A stretch of 52,787 nucleotides of DNA, from positions 1 through 52,787 of the forward strand of contig DAIRVC010000003.1 of assembly GCA_036803025.1 (NCBI GenBank). Reading direction: 5' to 3'. The position numbers were made by a program, and so were the translations under genes. This stretch comes from DAIRVC01 sp036803025 (GTDB lineage: Bacteria; Chloroflexota; Anaerolineae; Anaerolineales; E44-bin32). Of the stretch, positions 1-8,113 are shown piece after piece. Numbering within the stretch: the stretch's first letter is position 1; each line of letters starts with the position of its first letter. The notes under the pieces are model-generated. The model worked only from the letters and a program-made list of their open reading frames with translations. It had not been told where the DNA came from and did not search any database.

Positions 1-330
<330 letters not shown>

Positions 331-400
331 GTGGTGCGGAGAACTTGGTGATCTTCAGCGCTATTCAGTGAGACAATCGATTCCACCCTTGGGAAAATGT

Positions 401-520
<120 letters not shown>

Positions 521-537
521 GCTTTTCTTTGCCTCTA

Positions 538-560
538 CGCCCGGGCACATGGCCCGGGCG
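538..560 (+). terminator. Hairpin after 5S rRNA, probable rRNA operon terminator
   Basis: A perfect 9-bp GC stem (CGCCCGGGC at 538-546, GCCCGGGCG at 552-560) closes a 5-base loop. It is not followed by a T tract; the T-rich run lies before it at 522-530. It may act as a terminator or a 3' stabilising structure. Confidence 0.55.
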
Positions 561-709
561 CTGCGCGTCCAGCACGCCCCCGTATTCCGGCTAGCTGCTG
601 CCGGCCTCGCCTGCAGGCTTCCCCGAAGGCTCAGAACGGGCGCCCCGCCGACCCATCGGCACTGCCCAGCCCCGCGCCAAATGTCATCTCCATGGCATGA
701 CACTCGGCG
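561..709. other. Intergenic region between rRNA operon and GntR locus
   Basis: Together with the neighbouring hairpin and promoter, this is part of a 390-base gene-free stretch (521-909). Nothing coding is convincing here. The short open frames on both strands have no ribosome binding site and no recognisable protein. Confidence 0.5.
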
Positions 710-739
710 TTGACTCGCGACTCCGGGACGACCTATACT
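710..739 (+). promoter_or_regulatory. Sigma-70-type promoter of the GntR-headed catabolic locus
   Basis: TTGACT (710-715) and TATACT (734-739) are separated by 18 bp and each matches the vegetative consensus at 5 of 6 positions. Transcription would start near 746, giving a leader of about 165 bases before the GntR start. Inverted repeats overlap the -10 and sit just downstream, which suggests repression from this point. Confidence 0.7.
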
Positions 740-750
740 GCAGTTGCAGT
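737..750. promoter_or_regulatory. Inverted repeat overlapping the -10 element
   Basis: ACTGCA (737-742) and TGCAGT (745-750) are perfect inverted arms around GT. The repeat covers the 3' half of the -10 and the predicted start point, a classic repressor position. It could bind the adjacent GntR protein or an unrelated regulator. Confidence 0.45.
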
Positions 751-756
751 GAAATG

Positions 757-773
757 TGAAGTGTTACACTTCA
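757..773. promoter_or_regulatory. Palindromic operator, probable GntR binding site
   Basis: TGAAGTGTTACACTTCA is a perfect palindrome: 8-base arms around a central T. Odd-length palindromes of about this size are typical for FadR/FCD-type GntR regulators. It lies about 10 bases after the predicted transcription start and upstream of the GntR gene, consistent with autoregulation. Confidence 0.65.
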
Positions 774-909
774 GGTGAGGCTGGGCGTCGGGTGCGCACG
801 GCACCCGCGGCAAGACGCCAGCCTCCGTCTCCTCGGCACGGAACAAACGCGCGACCGCTAGCGGAAAGGTCCAGACTGCTCCTCCGATCGTCCAGGCCAT
901 GGGCTCACG

Positions 910-1617
910 ATGGGTGATGGAAGCATGGGGACCGAAGTCTATGCACCGCTCGAACGGACCGATCTGACCGAGCAGACCTACCAGGTGCTGAAGGAAAAGA
1001 TCTTGCTGCGCCAGATCACCCCCGGCGAACGGATCGCGGTCGACGAGGTGGCGCGCGGCCTGGGCGTCAGCCGCACCCCGGTCACCGATGCCCTGAAGCG
1101 GCTGGCCGGCGAGGGACTGGTCGACATCCTGCCCCGGCGCGGCACCTTCGTCAGCGGCTTGACCGCCCGCGAGGTCGACGAGTGGTTCGACATCCGCCTG
1201 ATGATCGAGCTGCACGCTGCCGAGCGGCTGCTGGAGCGCGCCGAGGCCTGCAACTTCCTGCGCAGCGTCGAGGACCCCATGGAGCGCATGCGCCGCTCCG
1301 TCCGCCAGGACAGCTACGACGACTACATGACCTTCATGGAGGGCGACCGCGATTTCCACCACCTGCTGGTCAGCTCCATGGGGAACGAGCACCTGACCCG
1401 CATCTACACCAACCTGAACGTCCACATCCAGGTCGCGCGTGCGCATCACCTCAATAGCGTCGAAGACCCCAGCCAGGTCCAGGAGGAACACGACGCCATC
1501 CTGGCCGCCTTCGAGTCGCAGGACAGCGAGTCGGTACGGCGGGCCCTCACCCGCCACATCATCAATGTGAAACGCCGCATCCTGGAACTCCTCGAAGCGC
1601 GCGGGGGCAGCCTGTGA
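910..1617 (+). CDS. GntR family (FadR/FCD) transcriptional regulator
   Basis: A 235-residue regulator. Residues 18-80 form the winged helix-turn-helix of the GntR family (conserved run TPGERIAVDEVARGLGVSRT, then a wing near RRGTFVSG). Residues 90-225 form the all-helical FCD effector domain, with a candidate metal or ligand site from the Asp in EGDRDFHH and later His residues in EEHDAIL and TRHIINV. FCD regulators usually sense a sugar acid or other carboxylate and release DNA on binding. It heads the catabolic locus, overlaps the SDR gene by 4 bases (GTGA), and is preceded by a promoter and palindromes at 710-773, so it likely controls itself and the genes that follow. Start at 910 is the first ATG; an ATG at 925 is an alternative, and neither has a strong ribosome binding site. 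Confidence 0.9.
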   Translation: MGDGSMGTEVYAPLERTDLTEQTYQVLKEKILLRQITPGERIAVDEVARGLGVSRTPVTDALKRLAGEGLVDILPRRGTFVSGLTAREVDEWFDIRLMIELHAAERLLERAEACNFLRSVEDPMERMRRSVRQDSYDDYMTFMEGDRDFHHLLVSSMGNEHLTRIYTNLNVHIQVARAHHLNSVEDPSQVQEEHDAILAAFESQDSESVRRALTRHIINVKRRILELLEARGGSL

Positions 1618-2420
1618 GCGGCGACCCGGTCGAGGCACTGGCCGGCGTGCTGGATAGCTTCCGGCTGGACGGCCGCGTGGCGTTGGTCACCGGCGCCGGC
1701 CGCGGGCTGGGGCGGGCCATGGCGCTGGCCTTGCACGACGCCGGCGCTGATCTGTCGATCCTGGATGTCAACAAGGACGACGTCGAGGCCGCTGCAGAAG
1801 ACGCGCGCCGCCGGGGCGGCCGGGCCCTGGCGCAGGTGGCCGACGTGCGCGATCGGGCGCAGGTCGAAGCGGCGATCGAAGTGACGGTCGCCGAGCTGGG
1901 CGGCCTGGACGTTCTGGTCAACAACGCCGGTGTGACCTCCGGCTCGCCCTTCGAGGAGCTGCCCGAGGAGGATTGGGATCGCGTTGTCGATGTCAACCTC
2001 AAGGGCATCTACCAATGCTCGCGCGCCTGCGGCTCATTCTGGATCCGCGCCGGGCGAGGCGGTTCGATCGTCAACATCGCCTCGATCTCCGGGCTGGTCG
2101 GCAATCGCGGCGGCAACAACAGTCACTACTGCGCCACCAAGGGCGGCGTCATCGCGCTCACCCGCTCCCTGGCAGTGGAATGGGCCCGGCGCGGCATTCG
2201 GGTGAATGCCATTGCGCCGGGCTACTTCGCGACCCCCATGACCGACCGGCTCAAGCAGCGGGATCCGGCCTTCTATCAAGAACTGATCGAGCGCGTGCCG
2301 CTCGGCCGTTTCGGCCGCGGGCAGGACCTGGCCGGGGCGGTGGTCTTTCTGGCCAGCGACGCATCGGCGTACGTGTCGGGACACGTGCTGGTCGTCGACG
2401 GCGCGTACACGGCGTGGTGA
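1614..2420 (+). CDS. Short-chain dehydrogenase/reductase (gluconate 5-dehydrogenase-like)
   Basis: A 268-residue classical SDR with NAD(P)-binding TGAGRGLG at 26-33, the structural NNAG at 103-106, and catalytic Ser around 157-159, Tyr172 and Lys176 (YxxxK). The acidic residue after the second strand (ILDVNK) suggests NAD preference. Overall it resembles the gluconate 5-dehydrogenase / KduD / 3-oxoacyl reductase branch, so a hydroxyl-to-ketone oxidation on a sugar acid or polyol is plausible. The GTG start overlaps the GntR stop, and the next gene follows 12 bases later, so it is translated as part of the operon. The substrate cannot be assigned from sequence. Confidence 0.88.
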   Translation: MSGDPVEALAGVLDSFRLDGRVALVTGAGRGLGRAMALALHDAGADLSILDVNKDDVEAAAEDARRRGGRALAQVADVRDRAQVEAAIEVTVAELGGLDVLVNNAGVTSGSPFEELPEEDWDRVVDVNLKGIYQCSRACGSFWIRAGRGGSIVNIASISGLVGNRGGNNSHYCATKGGVIALTRSLAVEWARRGIRVNAIAPGYFATPMTDRLKQRDPAFYQELIERVPLGRFGRGQDLAGAVVFLASDASAYVSGHVLVVDGAYTAW

Positions 2421-2432
2421 GGAGGCCCTGCG

Positions 2433-3437
2433 ATGACCCAAGCCGCACTGCCTGAGCGGGTCGACCCGGGCGGGAGCGTCGCCGCCGAGGGCCGTTGGCT
2501 GTTCCTGCGCAAGAACTTCTTCCAGGGGGCCATCTGGGCGGTCCTGCTCGTTCTGGTGGTGGTCTCGGCACTCATCTCGCCCGTGTTCCTGACCACGCGC
2601 AACATCTCGACGCTGCTGAAGCAGGCGGCCGCTCTGGGGATCGTCTCGGTCGGACAGACGCTGGTGATCCTGACCGGCGGGATCGACCTGTCGGTGGCGT
2701 CGGTGATCGCGCTGATGTCGGTGCTGTCCGCCGGGCTGATGGCCGGGCAGAACTCGCTGGTCCTGCCGATCAGCCTGCTCTGCCTGGCGGTCGCGGGGCT
2801 GATCGGCCTGGCCAACGGGCTGCTCGTGACGAAACTGCGCATTCCGCCCTTCATCGCCACGCTGGGGATGATCCTGGTCGTGCAGGGGATCCGCTTCGTG
2901 TATACCGGCGGGAGTCCGCGCGGCTCGGTCCCGGACGCATTGCGCTTCATCGGCTCGGGCATGGTCGGTCCCGTCCCGGCCTCGGTCATCCTGTGGGCCG
3001 TCATCGTGGTCATCTTTGTGATCGTTATGCGGCGGACGACTTTCGGCCGGCGCACCTACGCCGTGGGCGGCAATCGGGCGACCGCGCACCTGTCGGGGGT
3101 CAACGTCAACGGCATCATCATCGCCGCCTATACGCTGTGCAGCCTTCTGGCTGGAGTGGCCGGGCTGGTCTACACCGGCTACAGCGGCTTCGCCGACAAC
3201 TGGCTTGGCCGCGGCTTCGACCTGAACTCCATCGCCGCGGTCGTGGTCGGCGGGACGCTGTTCGAGGGCGGGCGCGGCGGCGTGATCGGCACCGTCGCCG
3301 GCGTGATCATCGTGATGATTCTGTTCAACCTGGTGCTGCTCCTGGGGTTGGACGAGGAATACCAGAGGATCGTCAAGGGCGTGGCGATCATCCTGGCTGT
3401 AGCCATGTACGCACGCATCCGCACGCGGGGGTCCTGA
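2433..3437 (+). CDS. Ribose-type ABC transporter permease (RbsC family), copy 1
   Basis: A 334-residue membrane protein with about 8-10 hydrophobic segments, the standard size for the BPD_transp_2 / RbsC family. The family signature GQTLVILTGGIDLSVASV is at about 75-92, and GGTLFEGGRGGVIGT near 272-286. It forms the channel of a monosaccharide importer with the binding lipoprotein at 3571 and the ATPase at 4763. A GGAGG ribosome binding site precedes the ATG. It is clearly different in sequence from the second permease at 6255, so the transporter may be a heterodimer or serve two substrates. Confidence 0.93.
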   Translation: MTQAALPERVDPGGSVAAEGRWLFLRKNFFQGAIWAVLLVLVVVSALISPVFLTTRNISTLLKQAAALGIVSVGQTLVILTGGIDLSVASVIALMSVLSAGLMAGQNSLVLPISLLCLAVAGLIGLANGLLVTKLRIPPFIATLGMILVVQGIRFVYTGGSPRGSVPDALRFIGSGMVGPVPASVILWAVIVVIFVIVMRRTTFGRRTYAVGGNRATAHLSGVNVNGIIIAAYTLCSLLAGVAGLVYTGYSGFADNWLGRGFDLNSIAAVVVGGTLFEGGRGGVIGTVAGVIIVMILFNLVLLLGLDEEYQRIVKGVAIILAVAMYARIRTRGS

Positions 3438-3570
3438 TCCCTGGCGGTCTCCCGGGTGCACTGACAACGTGCGATCGGGAAGGAGGTGGCCGGCAGTCAA
3501 GGCGGGAACGCAGCACACTCGAACCTTGTGTACGTGAGACATCTGGCGAACACCAAGGAGGACTTGAAAG
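3438..3570 (+). promoter_or_regulatory. Leader before the sugar-binding lipoprotein gene
   Basis: A 133-base gap inside an otherwise packed operon. It carries GGAAGGAGGTG at 3478-3488, a near-perfect anti-16S sequence lying 80 bases before the real start, then ACGTGAGACA at 3532-3541, and the actual ribosome binding site AAGGAGG at 3555-3561. The same two words occur before the peptide-binding lipoprotein gene (50264-50274 and 50328-50337). An internal promoter or translational control element is possible; none is certain. Confidence 0.4.
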
Positions 3571-4647
3571 ATGTCGCGCAGAAAGATCACTTGGATCCTG
3601 TCCTTCCTCGTCCTGGCCGCGCTGCTGGCGGCCTGCGGCGGGGGCCAGGAGGCCGGCCCGGTCGAGTTCACCGTCGGCGCCGACGGCATGATCGATACCT
3701 CGGCGATGGCTCAGGACGGGCCGTACACGCTCTGCTTCAGCAACGCCTCGGTCTCCAACTCCTGGCGTGTGGCGATGAACGCCCACGTCGACTGGGGCAT
3801 CGAGGAAGCGACCGCGGCCGGACTGGTCGAGACCTACCGCTATGCCGACGCCAACGATGACCCGGCCAAGCAGATCAGCGATGTCGAGGACCTGCTCACC
3901 CAGGGCTGCGATGTCCTGATCCTGAGCGCGGCGGCCTCGGACGTCGTCGATCCGGCCGCTCAGAGCGCCATGGAAGCGGGCGTGCCGGTCGTGACCCTGG
4001 ACCGTGACGTCGCCGATCCTTCGCACCGCGTCTCCTACGTCGAGGGCGACAACTGCCTGATGGGCCGGCTGCAGGCCGAGTTCATCGTCGAGCAGCTCGG
4101 CGGGCAGGGCAACGTGGTTCTGCTCTCCGGCGCGGCCGGCGCCAGCCCGGCTGAAGACCGCCTGCGCTGCGCGCGTGAGGTCTTCGCCGCCAATCCGGGC
4201 ATCACCGAACTGGCCCAGGCTTACACCGGCTGGTCGGACGTTGAAGGCCAGAACATCATGGCCAACTGGATCACAACCTTCCCGCAGATCGACGGGGTGT
4301 GGTCGGATGCCGGCCTGCAAGGCTCCGGCGCGATCGAGGCCTACCTGGCCGCCGGCCTGCCGGTTCCGCCGATCACGGGTGAGGACTACCAGCGCTTCCT
4401 GCGCTTGTGGGTCGAGAACGACCTGAACGCCGCCGCCCCCAGCTTCCCCAGCCGCCAGGGCTACAACGCGGTCCAGGTGGCGCTGGCGATCCTGCAGGGC
4501 GAGCCGGTGCAGGAGCACTACATCATCGACCCGCTGGTGATCACCAACGAGAACCTGATGGAGATCTTCAACCCGGCCCTGCCGGACGGGGCGATCGTCG
4601 ACGCGCTGCCTGAGGTTCTGCGGGCGATGTACCCCGAGGCCTTCTAG
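3571..4647 (+). CDS. Sugar ABC transporter substrate-binding lipoprotein (ribose/xylose-binding type)
   Basis: A 358-residue exported lipoprotein. Residues 1-21 form a signal peptide ending in the lipobox LLAAC, so Cys is lipidated and the protein is membrane anchored. The rest is a type-1 periplasmic binding fold (Peripla_BP_4): NSWRVAMNAHVDWGIEEA early, ADANDDPAKQISDVEDLLTQ in the first lobe, and the PVVTLDRDV hinge-side stretch. It captures the imported solute for the permeases at 2433 and 6255. It has the operon's longest upstream gap and is followed by a very stable hairpin (4691-4725), which fits the usual need for more binding protein than permease. Confidence 0.92.
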   Translation: MSRRKITWILSFLVLAALLAACGGGQEAGPVEFTVGADGMIDTSAMAQDGPYTLCFSNASVSNSWRVAMNAHVDWGIEEATAAGLVETYRYADANDDPAKQISDVEDLLTQGCDVLILSAAASDVVDPAAQSAMEAGVPVVTLDRDVADPSHRVSYVEGDNCLMGRLQAEFIVEQLGGQGNVVLLSGAAGASPAEDRLRCAREVFAANPGITELAQAYTGWSDVEGQNIMANWITTFPQIDGVWSDAGLQGSGAIEAYLAAGLPVPPITGEDYQRFLRLWVENDLNAAAPSFPSRQGYNAVQVALAILQGEPVQEHYIIDPLVITNENLMEIFNPALPDGAIVDALPEVLRAMYPEAF

Positions 4648-4690
4648 CAGGTCGCAATCGCAGGCGCCCTGCAGGTTGGGCGCCGGTCAG

Positions 4691-4725
4691 TCTGCCGGCC
4701 GAGGCGCTGCGCCTCGGCCGGCAGA
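4691..4725 (+). promoter_or_regulatory. Strong intercistronic hairpin after the binding-protein gene
   Basis: TCTGCCGGCCGAGGC (4691-4705) and GCCTCGGCCGGCAGA (4711-4725) are perfect 15-base inverted arms around GCTGC. No T tract follows and the ATPase gene starts 38 bases later, so it is more likely an mRNA-stabilising or attenuating structure than a full terminator. Confidence 0.65.
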
Positions 4726-4762
4726 CGACCGCCGAAGCGGAAGTCGAGCGGCTGAGGTGATC

Positions 4763-6265
4763 ATGTCCGATTGCCTGGTCGAGATGCGTGACATCACCAT
4801 GAGCTTCCCGGGGGTCGTCGCCCTGGACGACGTCAACTTCGAGTGCCGGGCGGGTGAGGTGCATGCCGTCGTCGGCGAGAACGGCGCCGGCAAGTCGACG
4901 CTGATGAAGATCCTGGCCGGCGTCTACCAACCGGACCGGGGCGAGATCCTGCTGCGCGGCAAGCTGGAGCGCATCTCCAGCCCGCATGAAGCGCAGCAGC
5001 AGGGGATCAGCATCATCTACCAGGAACTCAACCTGCTCCCCGACTTGAACGTGGCCGAGAACGTCTTCCTGGGACGTGAGCCGCGCAGCCGTCTTGGTCT
5101 GGTGGATGCCCGCGCCCTGGAGGCGCAGGCGCACGCCGTCTTGCAGCGCCTGGGCGTGGACATCGATCCGCGCATTCGCCTGGGGCGATTGAGCATCGCC
5201 CAACAGCAGATGGTTGAAATCGCCAAAGCGCTCTCATTGAATGCACAGATCGTCATTATGGATGAACCGTCCGCCGCACTGGGCGGGCGCGATCTGGAAC
5301 GCCTCTTCGAGGTCATCGCCGCGTTGAAGAAGAACAACGTGGCGGTCATCTACATCTCCCACCGCATCGCCGAGGTGTTTCAAGTCGCCGACCGGGTGAC
5401 CGTCTTCAAGGACGGCAAGGTCGTGGGGACGCACAAGGTGGCGGACATCGACCGCCCCTCCCTGGTCCGCATGATGATCGGTCGGACCTTCTCGGAGACC
5501 TTCCCCAAGCGCGGCAGCCCGCGCGGCGAGGAGGTCCTGCGCGTCGAGGGCTTGTGCTGCGGAGAGCGGCTCAAGAGCATCGACCTGGTCGTCCACCGCG
5601 GTGAGATCGTCGGTCTGGCGGGGCTGGTCGGCGCCGGACGGACGGAGTTGGCGCAGGCCATCTTCGGGGCGCGCACCATCGACGGCGGGGTGGTGCGCAT
5701 CTTCGGTAAGCCGGTCCTGCTGGGCAGCCCACGCAAAGCCTTGCGCCACAAGATCGGATACTTGACGGAAGACCGGAACAAGGAAGGCCTGGTCCTGGGT
5801 CTGCCGATCCGCGAGAACGCCGCGCTGCCGAGCCTGGACGGCCGCCAGCGCTGGGGCTTCGTCGATCGACGCGCCGAGCAGACGACCGTGGCCTCGATCG
5901 CCGCCGATCTGCAAATCCGGACGCCCAGCCTCAATCAGGAAGTCGAGTACCTGAGCGGCGGGACGCGCCAGAAGGTGGTCCTGGCCAAGTGGCTGATCAG
6001 CGGCCCTGAGCTGCTCATCTTCGACGAGCCGACACGCGGCATCGATGTCGGCGCCAAGGCGGAGATCTGGCTGCTGATGCGCCAGCTGGCGGATCGGGGC
6101 AAGGCGCTGCTGATGATCTCGTCGGAAATGCCGGAAATCGTCGGCATGAGCGACCGCATCGTGGTCATGCACCGCGGCTGTGTCGTCGGGGAGCTGCCCG
6201 GACAGACGGCGACCGAGGAGAAGGTCATGATGCTGGCCACCTACGGGGAGTCCCATGGCGACTGA
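4763..6265 (+). CDS. Sugar ABC transporter ATPase (RbsA/XylG type, two nucleotide-binding domains)
   Basis: A 500-residue protein, exactly the length of RbsA-type ATPases, with two fused ABC domains. The first has Walker A GENGAGKST near residue 38, signature LSIAQQQMVEIAKAL and Walker B VIMDEPS. The second has the degenerate P-loop GLVGAGRTEL and signature LSGGTRQKVVLAKWL followed by LIFDEPTRGIDVG. It energises import through the two permeases. The ATG at 4763 was chosen because the family N-terminus (LVEMRDITMSFPGVVALDDV) begins there; the upstream in-frame extension to 4676 is the intercistronic hairpin. Its 3' end overlaps the second permease gene by 11 bases. Confidence 0.94.
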   Translation: MSDCLVEMRDITMSFPGVVALDDVNFECRAGEVHAVVGENGAGKSTLMKILAGVYQPDRGEILLRGKLERISSPHEAQQQGISIIYQELNLLPDLNVAENVFLGREPRSRLGLVDARALEAQAHAVLQRLGVDIDPRIRLGRLSIAQQQMVEIAKALSLNAQIVIMDEPSAALGGRDLERLFEVIAALKKNNVAVIYISHRIAEVFQVADRVTVFKDGKVVGTHKVADIDRPSLVRMMIGRTFSETFPKRGSPRGEEVLRVEGLCCGERLKSIDLVVHRGEIVGLAGLVGAGRTELAQAIFGARTIDGGVVRIFGKPVLLGSPRKALRHKIGYLTEDRNKEGLVLGLPIRENAALPSLDGRQRWGFVDRRAEQTTVASIAADLQIRTPSLNQEVEYLSGGTRQKVVLAKWLISGPELLIFDEPTRGIDVGAKAEIWLLMRQLADRGKALLMISSEMPEIVGMSDRIVVMHRGCVVGELPGQTATEEKVMMLATYGESHGD

Positions 6266-7259
6266 CACTCCGGCAATCGGGCGGTTCGCCAGTTGGCGTC
6301 AGCGACTGCTCGACGAACACCGCGAACTGCTGACCATCTACCTGATCCTGGGCGGAATCTTCCTCGTCGCCGCGCTGGCTCTGCCGAATTTCGTCTCGCC
6401 GCGCAACCTGTTCAATGTCCTGCGCCAGGCGGTCGCCCTGGGCCTGGTCAGCGTCGGCCAGACCTTTGCCATTCTGGTGGGCGGGATCGACCTGTCCGTC
6501 GGCGCCACCATCAGCCTGGTGGGCGTCTATACCACCGGCCTGATGCAGACCTACACCAGCCTCGGTCCGGTGTCGCTGATCGTCCTGGCGATGGTGGTGA
6601 TCTCGCTCATCATCGGCCTGGCCAACGCGCTGGTGATCACCCGCCTGCGGGTGGCGCCGTTCATCGCCACCATGGGGGTGGGCGCCATCGTGCAGGGCCT
6701 GGTGCTGCTCTACTCGAAGCGTCCCGGCGGGGCGATCGCGCCGGGCTGGGATTTCTTCGCCGAAGGCAAGATCGGCCCGGTGCCGTTCCCGGTGATCTTC
6801 TTCTTCGCCCTGGGGCTGGTGGCGGTCTTCATCCTGCGCAAGACCGTCCTGGGGCGGCACATCGTCGCCACGGGGGGCAGCGAGGTGATCGCTCGCCTTT
6901 CGGGCATCCAGACGCGCCGGGTGGTCGCCAGCGCATTCATGTTCTGCAGCTTCACCGCGGCGCTGACCGGGCTGTTCTTGACCAGCCGCATGGGCGCCGG
7001 CGATCCCCTGATGGGTGGGCTGAACTACGACCGCTACGACATGGATTCGATCACGGCGGTGCTGCTGGGAGGCACGCGCCTGGGCGGCGGCAAGGGCGGC
7101 GTGATGGGAACCCTGGCCGGCGTGCTGCTGGTATCGGTGCTGAACAACATCTTCAATCTGGCAGACATCAACCCGTATATCCAGTGGATCATCAAAGGTC
7201 TGATCGTGGTGGCGGCCGTGGCGATCTACGCCAGCCGCAAGCCAGGCGAGGCCAAGTGA
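6255..7259 (+). CDS. Ribose-type ABC transporter permease (RbsC family), copy 2
   Basis: A 334-residue polytopic membrane protein of the BPD_transp_2 family, with the signature GQTFAILVGGIDLSVGAT near 77-94 and GGTRLGGGKGGVMGTLAGVL near the C-terminus. It overlaps the ATPase gene upstream, and its stop overlaps the GTG start of the next gene (GTGA at 7256-7259), so translation is coupled. It shares the family pattern with the first permease but many loop residues differ. With one ATPase and one binding protein present, the simplest model is a heterodimeric channel. Confidence 0.93.
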   Translation: MATDTPAIGRFASWRQRLLDEHRELLTIYLILGGIFLVAALALPNFVSPRNLFNVLRQAVALGLVSVGQTFAILVGGIDLSVGATISLVGVYTTGLMQTYTSLGPVSLIVLAMVVISLIIGLANALVITRLRVAPFIATMGVGAIVQGLVLLYSKRPGGAIAPGWDFFAEGKIGPVPFPVIFFFALGLVAVFILRKTVLGRHIVATGGSEVIARLSGIQTRRVVASAFMFCSFTAALTGLFLTSRMGAGDPLMGGLNYDRYDMDSITAVLLGGTRLGGGKGGVMGTLAGVLLVSVLNNIFNLADINPYIQWIIKGLIVVAAVAIYASRKPGEAK

Positions 7260-8113
7260 AGCCGGAAGGCTCACCCTCCGGCCTGGCCTACGCCCCCAAT
7301 ATCAGCTGGCTTCTGCCCGAACTTCCATTCGCGCAGCGCGCCCGGGCGGTAGCCCAGGCGGGCTTCGGGGCTCTCGAGTTCGGCTTCCCTTCGCAGGCCG
7401 ATCTGGATGGATTGGCGGAGGCCCAGGCCGAGTGGGACCTGGAGATCGTGCTGTTCAATCAGGACGTGCCGGTCTGGGAGCCTGCCAACCGCGGCTACCT
7501 GGTCGACCCGGCGCGAGGGGATGAGTTCCGGCGCAGGCTCGAGGAGGCGTTGGCCATCGCCGCCCGGCTGGCAGTGCACAAGATCATGCTGCCGGCGGGG
7601 GTTGTACTCCCCGGGTACGATCGCCGCGCCCAACGCGAGTGCATGGTCGAGCGGCTCCGATGGGCAGCCGGGCTGGGCGCCGCGGCGGGCGTCCACCTGA
7701 CCATCGAGGTCCTCAACCCGGACGACAATCCGGGCTACTTCTTGACCTCGCCAGCCGAAGCGATCGACATCGTCCGCCAGGTCAATCACCCGCATGTGCG
7801 CTTCCAGTTGGACACGTACCACATGCAGCGTCTGCAAGGCGATGCGGAGCGAACGCTGCTGGCGCACGGCGAGGCGATCGGCCACATTCAGTTTGCCGAC
7901 GAACCCGGGCGGCACGAACCGGGCAGCGGGACGATCGATTTCGGCGCCGTGCTGCAGGCGGCCTCGGCCGCCGGCTACCGCGGCTACATCGGCCTGGAGT
8001 ATCTCCCGCAGCGACCGGGGCTGGACAGCCTGGCATGGGTGCCGGAAGACATGCGCCGGCTGCCGGGGAGGCGAATTCAGACGTTGGACACCCAACAGGA
8101 GAATCCGAGATGA
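7256..8113 (+). CDS. TIM-barrel sugar isomerase (hydroxypyruvate isomerase / xylose isomerase-like)
   Basis: A 285-residue AP_endonuc_2 / xylose isomerase-like TIM barrel. Metal-site candidates in the family positions are Glu in HLTIEVLNP, Asp and His in FQLDTYHM, and Glu in YIGLEYLP; IQFADEPGRHEPGSG is typical of the hydroxypyruvate isomerase branch. Such enzymes interconvert aldoses and ketoses or act on inositol intermediates (IolE, IolI). The GTG at 7256 overlaps the permease stop and begins just before the first barrel strand. A much longer open frame extends upstream but only through permease sequence. The end overlaps the IolB-like gene by 4 bases (ATGA). Confidence 0.85.
   Translation: MKPEGSPSGLAYAPNISWLLPELPFAQRARAVAQAGFGALEFGFPSQADLDGLAEAQAEWDLEIVLFNQDVPVWEPANRGYLVDPARGDEFRRRLEEALAIAARLAVHKIMLPAGVVLPGYDRRAQRECMVERLRWAAGLGAAAGVHLTIEVLNPDDNPGYFLTSPAEAIDIVRQVNHPHVRFQLDTYHMQRLQGDAERTLLAHGEAIGHIQFADEPGRHEPGSGTIDFGAVLQAASAAGYRGYIGLEYLPQRPGLDSLAWVPEDMRRLPGRRIQTLDTQQENPR

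Noticed and set aside
2034..3689. 551-codon minus-strand frame across the SDR and permease genes
   Set aside because: It spans three + strand genes and an intergenic gap and has only His/Asp/Gln-rich shadow composition.
6293..7255. In-frame N-terminal extension of the TIM-barrel isomerase
   Set aside because: The 321 extra codons are an alternate frame of the permease gene; family similarity begins after GTG 7256.
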